64,000 nucleotides of DNA, from assembly GCA_040004035.1 (NCBI GenBank), contig JAMPLN010000019.1. One strand, written 5' to 3'. The notes under the pieces are model-generated. The model was not told where the DNA came from, searched no databases, and saw only the letters and a program-made list of their open reading frames with translations. Shown in pieces: positions 45,070 to 53,936 of this stretch (position 1 is the stretch's first letter; every line of letters begins with the position of its first letter). This stretch comes from Microcoleus vaginatus_C (GTDB lineage Bacteria > Cyanobacteriota > Cyanobacteriia > Cyanobacteriales > Microcoleaceae). The position numbers were made by a program, and so were the translations under genes.

Positions 45070-45282
45070 CTATGCTTCGTCGTAGGCTTCCATATCCAGA
45101 AGGTGGAGATAAGGTTCAACTAGCTCAGGCCGCTGAAAGGCAAGCGATCGCAACAAATGCCAATCATTCAATCCCTCAAAAGGATCTGTATAATCGTCAA
45201 CTTCCAAACGGACAGCCAATTCTGCCACGTCCTGAGAAGTAAGTACAGCTATATCGCGCGATGCTTTGGTTAAAGTTTTCAT
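45070..45282 (-). CDS. DUF2555-type small cyanobacterial protein
   Basis: The 70-residue protein is acidic and soluble, with DIAVLTSQDVAELAVRLE, DPFEGLNDWHLLRSLAFQ and PELVEPYLHLLDMEAYDEA. This sequence fits the family DUF2555, confined to cyanobacteria and of unknown function. The start has AGGGGA upstream. Confidence 0.8.
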   Translation of the reverse strand: MKTLTKASRDIAVLTSQDVAELAVRLEVDDYTDPFEGLNDWHLLRSLAFQRPELVEPYLHLLDMEAYDEA

Positions 45283-45327
45283 TTTTTTCCCCTGCCCGAG
45301 ACTTCCGCCATACTATATACTAAACCT

Positions 45328-45951
45328 TTAATCAGATTTCGACACAGTTTGTACAACAAAACTTCGCATTACCTCTATAACTTCCGGCAGAATCTCGTGT
45401 CCCATGTTAAATTCTCGATACTGCACCGCAGCTCCCCAAGCCGTCAAACTCTCGCGCGATCGCACAGCAGCACTAACAGGCACAATAGTATCTTGAGTAC
45501 CGTGTACGATTAAAACAGGTGGCAAAACACTCCCCGCAACTGGTGAAATCTGGTGTAAATAACCGCTCAGACAAATTAAACCAGCTAGGGGCAAAGTCAA
45601 TCCCACATCTAGAGTCATCGCTCCGCCTTGAGAAAAGCCACCTAAAATCGTGCGAGACAAAGGCACGCCCGTGCTGCTTTCCAAAGACAGCAAAAATTCC
45701 CTCAGCAATTGCCGGCTTTCTACCAATCCCTGAGCGTCTTTGCTTTGAAGGTTATACCACGCTTTGCCACTCGTTACCTGGGGATGGGGAAAGGGGGCAT
45801 CGGGAAATACAAACTGATAATCCGGCAAATTGAAAAAGGGTGCTAAGGAAGTTAAATCCCGAGCATTAGCACCCCATCCATGCAAAGCGACAATCAAAGC
45901 GACAGGTTTGCGATCCGTTGTGGGCGGAATGCTAATAGATTGTAAAGACAT
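45328..45951 (-). CDS. Phospholipase/carboxylesterase family alpha/beta hydrolase
   Basis: The 207-residue protein has the nucleophile elbow GFSQGGAMTL, with Asp in VHGTQDTIVPV and His in MGHEI completing the Ser-Asp-His triad. The N-terminal ALHGWGANARDL holds the oxyanion hole. It has the length of Abhydrolase_2 enzymes. It probably acts on short acyl esters or acylated proteins in the cytoplasm. The physiological substrate is unknown. Confidence 0.9.
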   Translation of the reverse strand: MSLQSISIPPTTDRKPVALIVALHGWGANARDLTSLAPFFNLPDYQFVFPDAPFPHPQVTSGKAWYNLQSKDAQGLVESRQLLREFLLSLESSTGVPLSRTILGGFSQGGAMTLDVGLTLPLAGLICLSGYLHQISPVAGSVLPPVLIVHGTQDTIVPVSAAVRSRESLTAWGAAVQYREFNMGHEILPEVIEVMRSFVVQTVSKSD

Positions 45952-46187
45952 CGTAGTTAATAATTGGTAATCTGGTCTTGCTACAATTATAAATTGTTAC
46001 GACGGGTAAAACCCCAGATATTTGCTTTCGGCAATATTCCACTGGAAATTAGTACGCGCTTGTTAATAACTATAACCGTTGACAGTTGACAGTTAACAGT
46101 TAACAGTAGACTGTTGAAAGTAGAGTGCGAAATCCGAAACTTTCCCAAGTAAAGTGCAGATAGTTCACCTTTTATAAATAGGAATTA

Positions 46188-46314
46188 GGGAGCATCTCAT
46201 ATTTGTAAAAACACTTCTTCTGGCTCCTTTCGTCTGACTCTTTCCTCCTGCCTCACAGCAAGAGAGCCTCCAAACTCCAATTTCTAGCTTGGCTGCTTTC
46301 ATTGAGATGCTCCC
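46188..46314. repeat. Inverted repeat GGGAGCATCTCA, 127-bp element
   Basis: Perfect 12-nt arms at both ends (46188-46199 and 46303-46314) enclose about 100 bp with no gene. It is a possible MITE-like relic or the ends of a deleted insertion sequence. Confidence 0.6.
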
Positions 46315-46347
46315 ATCAAGACTCAGCTAAAAGCGAGATTTGTTCCG

Positions 46348-48435
46348 CTAATTCCAACTGGCGCCTATCGCAGGTGAAACCTTAGAAACAGATTGCTTAG
46401 ACTGTTGCCGCACCGGCACCTCAATCCAGAATTCAGTTCCCTCTCCCGGAGCCGATACGCACCTGAGCGAACCTTGATGTTTGTCCACTATTTGATAGCA
46501 GATCGACAATCCCAATCCAGTACCTTTGCCTACAGGCTTGGTAGTAAAAAACGGATCAAACAAACGCTTTTTGACATTTTCCGTCATGCCCGTTCCATTG
46601 TCAGCGATTCGCACGCATACACAATTAGAACTTAAAAGTTCAGTGCGAATCCGAATAGTAGGTAAAAATGCAGAATTCGAGGCGTTGTTGTCGAGCTTGT
46701 TTTGATTGGTTGCATCATATAAAACATCAATTGCATTGCTCAAAATATTCATAAAAACCTGATTTAATTGCCCCGGCCAGCACTCTACTAATGGCAAATT
46801 TCCGTATTCTTTGATGAGTTTAATGCCCAAAAAATCAGCTTTTGGTTTCAGCCGACTATCCAAAATCATCAAGGTGCTGTCAATGCCTTGGTGAATGTCA
46901 ACTGACTTCATTTCAGCTTCATCCAAGCGCGAAAAATTCCGCAGAGAAAGCACGATCTGGCTGATCCGTTGAGCTCCCATATTCATAGATTGTAGGATTT
47001 TAGGCAAGTCTTCAGTGATAAACTCCAAATCAATATCTTTTAGTTTTGCTTGCACTTCGGGCGTTGGGTTCGGATATTGCTGCTGGTATATTTCCACAAG
47101 TTCCAGCAAGTCTCGAGTATATGCGCCTGTATGGATCAGGTTGCCAGAGATGAAGTTCACAGGATTGTTAATTTCGTGGGCAACTCCAGCCACCAACTGC
47201 CCCAAGCTGGACATTTTTTCAGTTTGGATTAGTTTAAATTGAGCTTCCTGCAAATTTTTTAGTGCAGTTTCTAGTTCAGCGGTGCGCTGTTTTAGTTGAA
47301 TTGTGCGATCGTACACTTGCTGTTCTACTTTTGCAGTACGTTCTAGAGACATCAACAGGTAAATCGTCAAGCTGCCAGTCATCAATAGCCCGATCGCACA
47401 AATTGCCAGCGAACCCTGATGCGTCCTCATACTGTTGTACCCCTTCCCAGGCAAAACTAGCAGCCTCCACTGGCGGTCTGCTACGTTAAATAAGCGAGTG
47501 CAAGCACTAGGATTTTGACAGATTTTTCCCCGCACATTAGCTAACTCTGGCTTTTCGTGTTTTGGGTTATCTATCAACTGCTTAGCTTGTGAGTCGTAGC
47601 GTACCAGAAAGCCTTCTTTCTCTATAGCAGAGTTGTCATAGAGGTAAAAATTAATCTTGTCTAAATTTAGCGATTCTAAAGAGGAATCGACCATACTCGT
47701 GATCTGAAACAGACCCGCAATAACTCCCATGAGGTTTTGGCGGCCGTTAACCGAGTTATCACCAGAAGTTGTGCGGCGGGGTACTGGCAGAAATACTTGC
47801 AATCCCGGTTGATTGTTGCTGACTAATCTAATCCGCGCGGAAGCCGCTATTTTCCCGGTATTCACCGATTTCTCTAAAGCTGCTTTGCGATCGGGGCTGG
47901 AGGCAACATCAAAACCGATCACTTTGTTATCTTCTTCTAATGCTTCTCTGTAAATAATGGGAAAGTATTCCGATCGCACTTTTGCTTTGACCTGCTTTTT
48001 GTCAGGAGTTCGCTCGTAAATTTGAAATGCCGGAAAGCCTTCGCCTCGAACTCTCCGTTCGTAAGCTGCTTTTTGGGCAGCAGGTACGCGCCGAATCCAG
48101 TTAACAGAATGTATAGCAGCATTTCGGGCAAGTGCAGGTTGAGCGAAGTGCTTAAAATCTTCTCTGGTAACTTCAGTAGATGCCCTGTAGAATGCTTCAA
48201 GTGAGTACAGAAATTCTAAATTTTTGTTGATGCTTTGCTGCAATGCCACATTCAGGCGATCGGCTTGCTGATGAAATTCAGCTTGCATTCGGTGGTTTTC
48301 CGAATGCCACACTACGGCTGCGGCTGCCAATGACAAACTCGTACCGGTGCAAAGAGTCAGCGCTGCAGGAATGTAACGACGGTGCGACAGTAAACTTTCG
48401 GTCAGCGAATTAAACCAATTGCTCGCAACATTCAT
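46348..48435 (-). CDS. CHASE-domain sensor histidine kinase
   Basis: The 695-residue protein has a TM helix (about 18-40), an extracytoplasmic CHASE sensor (about 75-290; IHSVNWIRRVPAAQK, FPAFQIYERTP, FPIIYREALEEDNKVIGFDVAS in parts) and a second TM (335-362). A coiled coil leads to the HisKA-like box VAGVAHEINNPVNFISGNL (His about 418) and the ATPase domain (VFMNILSNAID, RIADNGTGM, GKGTGLGLSI). The HEINNP box groups it with NtrB/PAS-type kinases. No receiver gene is adjacent, so its partner is unknown. CHASE domains often bind small organic ligands. Confidence 0.93.
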   Translation of the reverse strand: MNVASNWFNSLTESLLSHRRYIPAALTLCTGTSLSLAAAAVVWHSENHRMQAEFHQQADRLNVALQQSINKNLEFLYSLEAFYRASTEVTREDFKHFAQPALARNAAIHSVNWIRRVPAAQKAAYERRVRGEGFPAFQIYERTPDKKQVKAKVRSEYFPIIYREALEEDNKVIGFDVASSPDRKAALEKSVNTGKIAASARIRLVSNNQPGLQVFLPVPRRTTSGDNSVNGRQNLMGVIAGLFQITSMVDSSLESLNLDKINFYLYDNSAIEKEGFLVRYDSQAKQLIDNPKHEKPELANVRGKICQNPSACTRLFNVADRQWRLLVLPGKGYNSMRTHQGSLAICAIGLLMTGSLTIYLLMSLERTAKVEQQVYDRTIQLKQRTAELETALKNLQEAQFKLIQTEKMSSLGQLVAGVAHEINNPVNFISGNLIHTGAYTRDLLELVEIYQQQYPNPTPEVQAKLKDIDLEFITEDLPKILQSMNMGAQRISQIVLSLRNFSRLDEAEMKSVDIHQGIDSTLMILDSRLKPKADFLGIKLIKEYGNLPLVECWPGQLNQVFMNILSNAIDVLYDATNQNKLDNNASNSAFLPTIRIRTELLSSNCVCVRIADNGTGMTENVKKRLFDPFFTTKPVGKGTGLGLSICYQIVDKHQGSLRCVSAPGEGTEFWIEVPVRQQSKQSVSKVSPAIGASWN

Positions 48436-48811
48436 ATTTCCAGACCTTCTGCCACCGGAGTGCTATTTTTTAAAGACTTGTAAAATTCCTTGATAGCACG
48501 AAGGACAGCCCAGAAACTAAATTGTTTAAAAACTTACGATCGCAGAAATAGAACTTACCGTAAGAAACCCAATTTCTACGAAAATCTTGGTGTGGTAACG
48601 AGAAATCTGGGGAGAAACCGGGTTTCTTAGCAATAGTGCATCCACGACTGAGAGATTGCCACCAATTGTAACTAAGTGTAACGAAGCCAGTACCCATCTG
48701 GGCGCTCCCAAGTTCCTGCCCCGGAAGAACCTGGGAACGAGAAAAAGCCTTGATCTGGTGGGGCGGGTACTGAATACCCGCCCTACACAGCTAACTTAAA
48801 TGTGGAACAGC
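48436..48811. other. Spacer with a GC palindrome (48761-48783)
   Basis: GGGCGGGTA-CTGAA-TACCCGCCC is a perfect 9-bp stem. It is followed by TAAATGTGGAACAGCTTA, reminiscent of the end of the MITE at 15925-16026. It lies just downstream of cphA2 and may act as its terminator. No gene is seen in the rest. Confidence 0.5.
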
Positions 48812-50722
48812 TTACAAAACCGTCCCTATTTCCTTCAAATAAACCCGTGTAAACGGTTCATCATCCCCCAGAGTATACTGTTCGATCAACCCTTGCCGAC
48901 GAATAGAAATACTATTTCCTTCCCTCATCACAACAGTATCGTCATCAGTGCTTTCTCTGACCAACATCATCTCAGTTTCCCCCGGATTGTCCAGCACCAC
49001 CATATTGCTTCCCTGATAAAACATTCCCTCAGCTTCCAAAACATTTCCGGGATATTCAGCAATTAACAAATCGAGCTTGGGATTCCGCAGCAAACTTTGC
49101 ACGTTAAGATTGTAATTCTTATTCAAGACTTTCTCAGAACGGTTGACAAAAAGTCCACCGCGACAAACAGCACCGATTGTCCAATCGGGATGCTGCAACA
49201 GAATGTGGTCGATTGTTTCTTGCAGATCGTGCACCGAAATTCGGTTGAAAGTAATAATCGGAATTCTGGCGGATTTGCCCGAGTCAAAGAAAGTTTCGAT
49301 AATATGCGAAGGCACATCAACACCTTCGCCGACAGCCGGGTTGAGGTGCATAAAAATTCCCGGCGCGGCATTGATTTCGAGAATCCCAAAATTGCCTGTT
49401 TTCCAAGATTTGGCGAGAGTTTCTGTTACCACATCAACTCCCAAACAAGCTAACCGAAAATGTAGGGCGATATCTTGAGCCAAAACAATGTTATCCGGGT
49501 GAATATTGCGGGTAGCGTCGATGCTGACTCCGCCTGCGGAAAGATTTGCGACTTTGCGGAGATACACAATGCGATCGCGCTCTAGGACACTATCCAATGA
49601 CAGCCCTTGTTCTGCCAGATACATTTCCATCGCTTCGTCGGACTGAATTTTGCTCAGGGCCGAAGTTGGCGTATCCAGACGTTGGGATTTGCGGTTTTCA
49701 CGACGGATCAATTCGCGAATTGTTGAGTCGCCATCACCTGTTACCCAAGCGGGTCGGCGTTCAGTTGCCGAAACAAATTTGCCGTCAACGCACAACATCC
49801 TAAAATCCGATCCTTTGATGCTGTTTTCCACAATTATTCGCACTGGTTCTGTTTCGGGAATTGCCTTAACAGCTCTTTTAAAAGCCGCCTGCAATTCCTC
49901 ACCATCTCGGACATCTGCTGTTACGCCAATTCCTTTATGACCGACTACTGGTTTGATAGCAACTGGGTAGCCAATGTCTTTAGCAACTGCCAGAGCTCCG
50001 CTTTCTGTGGAGACGATATCGCCTTTGGGAACAGGAAATCCTAATGTAGCGAGAAAAGCTTTACAATCGTCTTTGCGCGTGGTAAAATCTGAGTCTAAAT
50101 GGCTGTCAGAATCAAAAGTAGTTGCAGAGCCGCGCACGAGTTTTTTGCCGTAACCGTATTGCATCAATCCTTCATCCCACAAATAAAATACGGGAATGCC
50201 TTTTTGGGATGCCGCTCGCATTAACGAATAAACTGTCGGACCTCCGTAAACTGACTGCCGGAACATATTTTGCAGCACATCTATTTGTGCATCAAAGGGA
50301 AAATCTTGATTTTGATTGATAGCTTCAAACCAATCCCAAACAGCGTAAACTACGGCTCGCGCGCTGCGGGCGTGAACTGCTTCTATGCTAATTCTGTTAA
50401 ACTGAGAAAACGGCTTGATGTTCCAGTGTTGGAAGTGCAAACCCATGTCGAGTTTGGCTACTTCTGAGGCGGTACGGCCGAACAGTTGGGCGTGGTTCGA
50501 GAAAGTTTCGTGCAGGATTTGCGGGTAGCGATCGCCAATAATTTCCTGGTAATGTGCGATCGGCAAAGGTTCGCTCGCGCCCGTCAGTGCCAAATCGAAA
50601 ACTAAAGCCGCTGTCCCTAAGTAAGGGTTAGGCCCCATATAGTGTTTGAAGTTGAAAACATCAAAAACATCGGTTTTTCGAGCATTGACGCGGGCTGTTT
50701 CGGTGCTTTTTTCTTGCAGCAT
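48812..50722 (-). CDS. cphA2: Cyanophycin synthetase-like CphA2 (short form)
   Basis: The 636-residue protein has an N-terminal domain (1-200; MGPNPYLGTAALVFDLALTG), an ATP-grasp domain (about 210-480; PVAIKPVVGHKGIGVTADV, RMLCVDGKFVSATERRPAWV, FGILEINAAPGIFMHLNPAVG in parts) and a shortened C-terminal part (480-636). CphA1 is about 870-900 residues with a full Mur-ligase-like half; CphA2 lacks that ATP site and joins beta-Asp-Arg dipeptides. The length and missing Mur P-loop support CphA2. GGAGG lies before the ATG. cphB lies divergently 1.1 kb away. Confidence 0.88.
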   Translation of the reverse strand: MLQEKSTETARVNARKTDVFDVFNFKHYMGPNPYLGTAALVFDLALTGASEPLPIAHYQEIIGDRYPQILHETFSNHAQLFGRTASEVAKLDMGLHFQHWNIKPFSQFNRISIEAVHARSARAVVYAVWDWFEAINQNQDFPFDAQIDVLQNMFRQSVYGGPTVYSLMRAASQKGIPVFYLWDEGLMQYGYGKKLVRGSATTFDSDSHLDSDFTTRKDDCKAFLATLGFPVPKGDIVSTESGALAVAKDIGYPVAIKPVVGHKGIGVTADVRDGEELQAAFKRAVKAIPETEPVRIIVENSIKGSDFRMLCVDGKFVSATERRPAWVTGDGDSTIRELIRRENRKSQRLDTPTSALSKIQSDEAMEMYLAEQGLSLDSVLERDRIVYLRKVANLSAGGVSIDATRNIHPDNIVLAQDIALHFRLACLGVDVVTETLAKSWKTGNFGILEINAAPGIFMHLNPAVGEGVDVPSHIIETFFDSGKSARIPIITFNRISVHDLQETIDHILLQHPDWTIGAVCRGGLFVNRSEKVLNKNYNLNVQSLLRNPKLDLLIAEYPGNVLEAEGMFYQGSNMVVLDNPGETEMMLVRESTDDDTVVMREGNSISIRRQGLIEQYTLGDDEPFTRVYLKEIGTVL

Positions 50723-50934
50723 TTTTTAACCTCCTTTTAGCTAATTTTTTACGGTAACTTTATAGTCGGTGCATGGGATACTACCTGCGGGCATAGATAT
50801 TCCAGCAGTGAGATAAATACTCCGACCAATTCTGGCTTCGGTATGGCCCGAAAGGGGAGCGGGAGAGTAGGGGAGATGGGTAGAGGGGGAGAGGGTGAGA
50901 GTGGGAAAATATTCCTTCTTCCTTCAACATCTGA

Positions 50935-50996
50935 CTAAGTATTGATGACTAAGCATTGATAACTAAGCATTGATAACTAAGCACTTATGACTAATG
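50935..50996. repeat. 14-bp (2x7) repeat GAACTAAGCATTGAT-type
   Basis: About four units of AACTAAGCATTGAT or GACTAAGTATTGAT follow a purine-rich stretch. The repeat period is a multiple of seven, as elsewhere in the window. Confidence 0.75.
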
Positions 50997-51101
50997 ACTA
51001 CTTCTTTCCCCCCTCCCAAAAAAAGCTATAACTTTTGAGAGGTACACTCTGTACTTATAATTGTTTATGACAGTGAAAGAAAATTTAAGAGGCAGCAAAT
51101 T

Positions 51102-51299
51102 ATGAAAATCGCACAAACTGCTCTCAGGGACAAAGTTCACCACTTAGCTGAGGAAGCCTTTCACCGGAAGCTAATTTCTGGCTACGGCGATGGTCAAAAC
51201 AGCAACGAATATCAGATTGTCTGGAATGGCAAACCCAGACACCTGCCTTTAGAACGGGCGAGTACCATATTGAGCAATTTGATCGAGCGATCGCACTAA
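51102..51299 (+). CDS. Small conserved cyanobacterial protein
   Basis: The 65-residue soluble basic protein has ALRDKVHHLAEEAFHRKLISGYGDG, in parts, then YQIVWNGKPRHLPLERA. It resembles a conserved small hypothetical family of cyanobacteria with unknown role. AGAGG precedes the ATG by about 10 nt. It stands alone between cphA2 and cphB. Confidence 0.65.
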   Translation: MKIAQTALRDKVHHLAEEAFHRKLISGYGDGQNSNEYQIVWNGKPRHLPLERASTILSNLIERSH

Positions 51300-51839
51300 C
51301 GGGCGATCGGACTAATTGAGGACTGACGCTCATCAACCCGATTTCTACGAGCAATCAGAGGAGGATTAGCGAAGAATCTGGTCAGAAACCGGATTGATCG
51401 CCCCGCGCGCGTCAGCCCTGTAATTTAAGCTCATTTCTTGACCCCTCCTATCTCCTGTTAGGGGGGGTAAGTTTTTTGTGTCGATCATCGAGGATGAGTT
51501 AAGTAGATAGTCCTAGACGCAGAAACCGGTTTTTTTTACCAGTCGCGGACGCAAAAGCTCTCTCAAAAACCGGGGTTTCTGAGTTAAATTTTTCCCTTCA
51601 AACGTAGAATTTTCGTTCCTGTTCCCGGCTTCTTTAGTCTAGTCCCTCCAGGACTGTTTACAAAACCATCGTTACAGCCCGGAGCAAGAGTAAAAAACAA
51701 CCCGAACGCTTGAGCTGTGTGCATCCTACAGGCGTAGGAGTATGAATTTTTTTTGGTATCTATATATACCTTTGGGCCGTTTTCCGAAAAAAGAAGTTTG
51801 TGTTTTAGTGAAATTAAATAAATTAACAGTGGAGATATT
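51300..51839. other. Spacer upstream of cphB
   Basis: About 540 bp without a convincing gene. It should include the cphB promoter; GGAG lies 7 nt before the cphB start. An opposite-strand frame at 51584-51850 has no RBS or similarity that I recognise. Confidence 0.4.
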
Positions 51840-52685
51840 ATGGCGAGCAACGAAGTTCAGGGGAAGTTGCTAATTATTGGTGGCGCGGAAGACAAAGAGG
51901 GGGACTGCAAAATTCTGCGGGAATTCTTGCGCTGCGCCGGAGGCACTAAAGCCCGCATTGTAGTAATGACGGCTGCAACAAGCCTACCGGGAGAAGTAGG
52001 AGATAATTACATCCGAGTGTTTGAGCGACTTGGCGCTGAAGATGTGCGAGTTGTTGACACCCAGAGACCCGAAGATGCCAGCGATCCAGATTATTTAGAA
52101 GCGATCGAACAAGCGACCGGCATATTCTTTACCGGCGGAGATCAAGCGCGGATTATTAGCTGCTTGAAAGACACAAAACTTGACGCAGCTATGCACAAAC
52201 GCTTCTCTGAAGGGATTATCATTGGGGGCACCAGTGCCGGCGCGGCCATGATGCCAGACATGATGATTATTGAAGGAGACTCGGAGACAAATCCCCGCGT
52301 TGATGTGGTAGCAATGGGCCCCGGAATGGGTTTCCTTCCAGGAGTTGTCATCGACCAGCATTTCGCCCAGCGAGGTCGTCTGGGACGCTTAGTTTCCGCA
52401 CTCTTGCTGCAACCGGCCGTGTTGGGATTTGGTATTGACGAAAATACAGCTATTTTAGTCCACGGTGACGAGTTGGAAGTCATTGGCGAAAGCGCTGTAA
52501 CTGTCATCGACGAGTCGGAAAAACTCCACGACAATGTAGATGGACTGTTGAAGGATGAGGCTTTGGCGATTTGCGGCGCCAAGTTGCACATACTCCCCCA
52601 CGGATACCGGTTTAACTTGAAAACTCGCCAGCCGGTACTCCATAACGTAGCAACTACAGCAGAGAGAGAAACGGCGATCGCCTAA
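51840..52685 (+). CDS. cphB: Cyanophycinase
   Basis: The 281-residue serine exopeptidase cuts cyanophycin into beta-Asp-Arg dipeptides in the cytoplasm. The nucleophile is Ser132 in GGTSAGAAMM, the same position as in known cyanobacterial CphB. ITGG-like features (LLIIGGAEDKEGD, FFTGGDQARI) and VIDQHFAQRGRLGRL place the remaining active-site residues. Canonical clusters have cphB followed by cphA1; here the next gene is unrelated and only cphA2 is nearby. A terminator follows. Confidence 0.96.
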   Translation: MASNEVQGKLLIIGGAEDKEGDCKILREFLRCAGGTKARIVVMTAATSLPGEVGDNYIRVFERLGAEDVRVVDTQRPEDASDPDYLEAIEQATGIFFTGGDQARIISCLKDTKLDAAMHKRFSEGIIIGGTSAGAAMMPDMMIIEGDSETNPRVDVVAMGPGMGFLPGVVIDQHFAQRGRLGRLVSALLLQPAVLGFGIDENTAILVHGDELEVIGESAVTVIDESEKLHDNVDGLLKDEALAICGAKLHILPHGYRFNLKTRQPVLHNVATTAERETAIA

Positions 52686-52718
52686 TTTACTTGAAACTGG
52701 CAAACATCTTAAAATTAT

Positions 52719-52743
52719 GTAAGGTGAGCACTGCACACCTTAC
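52719..52743 (+). terminator. Hairpin after cphB
   Basis: GTAAGGTG and CACCTTAC form an 8-bp stem with a 9-nt loop, 34 nt after the stop codon. There is no T-run. Confidence 0.5.
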
Positions 52744-52793
52744 CCATTCTACCAACTAGGATGGTTGAAAACCCAGTTTCTGTCTTCCCAACT

Positions 52794-52828
52794 AATAAAA
52801 AGAAGAGGATTTTACCTCTTCTTTTATT
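52794..52828. terminator. Bidirectional terminator
   Basis: AATAAAAAGAAGAGG and CCTCTTCTTTTATT pair almost fully around a 6-nt loop, with A- and T-tracts on the two sides. It separates cphB from the convergent small gene. Confidence 0.75.
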
Positions 52829-52846
52829 GGTGCGGTTTAAGATTTT

Positions 52847-53104
52847 TTAAGCACTTTTCTGTTCGCCAAAAATCGACTGCTGCCCTTCTTCAGTCGATAT
52901 TAAATTCCACCCTTGAACTCTCAGCTTCTGATAAGTTGCCCATCCCTTAGAACCGCCCGGTTCCCGGTAGTCGGATACAGCAAACTGCGGAAAAGCTGTA
53001 TAAGGCCGCCACGCCTGACGGGCATCGGTACGCAAGTGCAATATCTTTTCTCCATTGCCTCCGAGTCTGGGCAACCAACACATTTGTTTTAGCATTTTTA
53101 ACAC
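52847..53104 (-). CDS. Small conserved protein of unknown function
   Basis: The 85-residue soluble protein has the stretch LHLRTDARQAWRPYTAFPQF followed by AVSDYREPGGSKGWATYQKL. It resembles a conserved hypothetical family in cyanobacteria. GGAG lies about 8 nt before the ATG. I have no functional clue; it is convergent with cphB. Confidence 0.6.
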   Translation of the reverse strand: MLKMLKQMCWLPRLGGNGEKILHLRTDARQAWRPYTAFPQFAVSDYREPGGSKGWATYQKLRVQGWNLISTEEGQQSIFGEQKSA

Positions 53105-53936
53105 TCCAGAGTTTTACAGTAACGGTAATTCGCCAACATCCCACATTAAACTTTTAGAGCCTTAGAGCCACTGCTCGGAATATCTAACGGGTAACAGGGA
53201 CGCATGAGATTTTCACCAATTACCAATTACTGAGGTAGCAGCAGTCGTTAAAGCTGATGAAAGGTTCTACAAAGTTTACCAGTCAAAAACTATAAAACAA
53301 GTGCTACCAAGACATAAGCAAAAATAATCATTGCTATTCTCGGCTCAAACTTGGCTTAAAGTCCCAGGAAAACCCAGTTGAATAAATGATTCATGTTTCT
53401 GGTTTCCCTTGCCTTATAATTACACGCTCATCCTCGCTCTTTCCGCATAATATGACATCTTTCTACGGTATTATTCCTGTCTGCTAAAAAATGTTTCTTT
53501 AGTTACAAATCTTAAATGTTCACCACGATTTATTTAGTTATCAAAAGTTAAATTATTTTTCATACAATACTTGGGACAGTTTTTGATAGCCAACCGTAGA
53601 ATAAGGGTTCAAGGCTCTAAGGCAAGTTCGCTACCAACGGAAAATCTAGGGTTTCCGACTACGAACTCAAAACAGCCCGGACTATTTTTCATAAATAGCA
53701 CTTAATAATTTTTAGTTACTTTAACTACATTTTTGATTAAAATCTGGTTTCCGGGTGCCTAGGGGCGCACCTTACTCAATCGCTAGGGTTCGCACTACTA
53801 AATCTTCCGGTTGCGCCCCCAAGTACCTTACAACATAAGAGTTACAGGTTTAACTCTTAAGAACGATGGCGACAGATTTACCAAATTGTAAAAATCAATA
53901 CTAATCACACTCATAAGTTCTGAAAACAAAGTATTC
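53105..53936. other. Long AT-rich spacer
   Basis: About 830 bp between divergent genes. I see no coding region, array or strong hairpin, only the likely promoter region of the GH13 gene. Confidence 0.4.

Noticed and set aside
51584..51850. 88-codon minus-strand frame opposite the cphB promoter
   Set aside because: No RBS and no similarity that I recognise; it overlaps the cphB start region.
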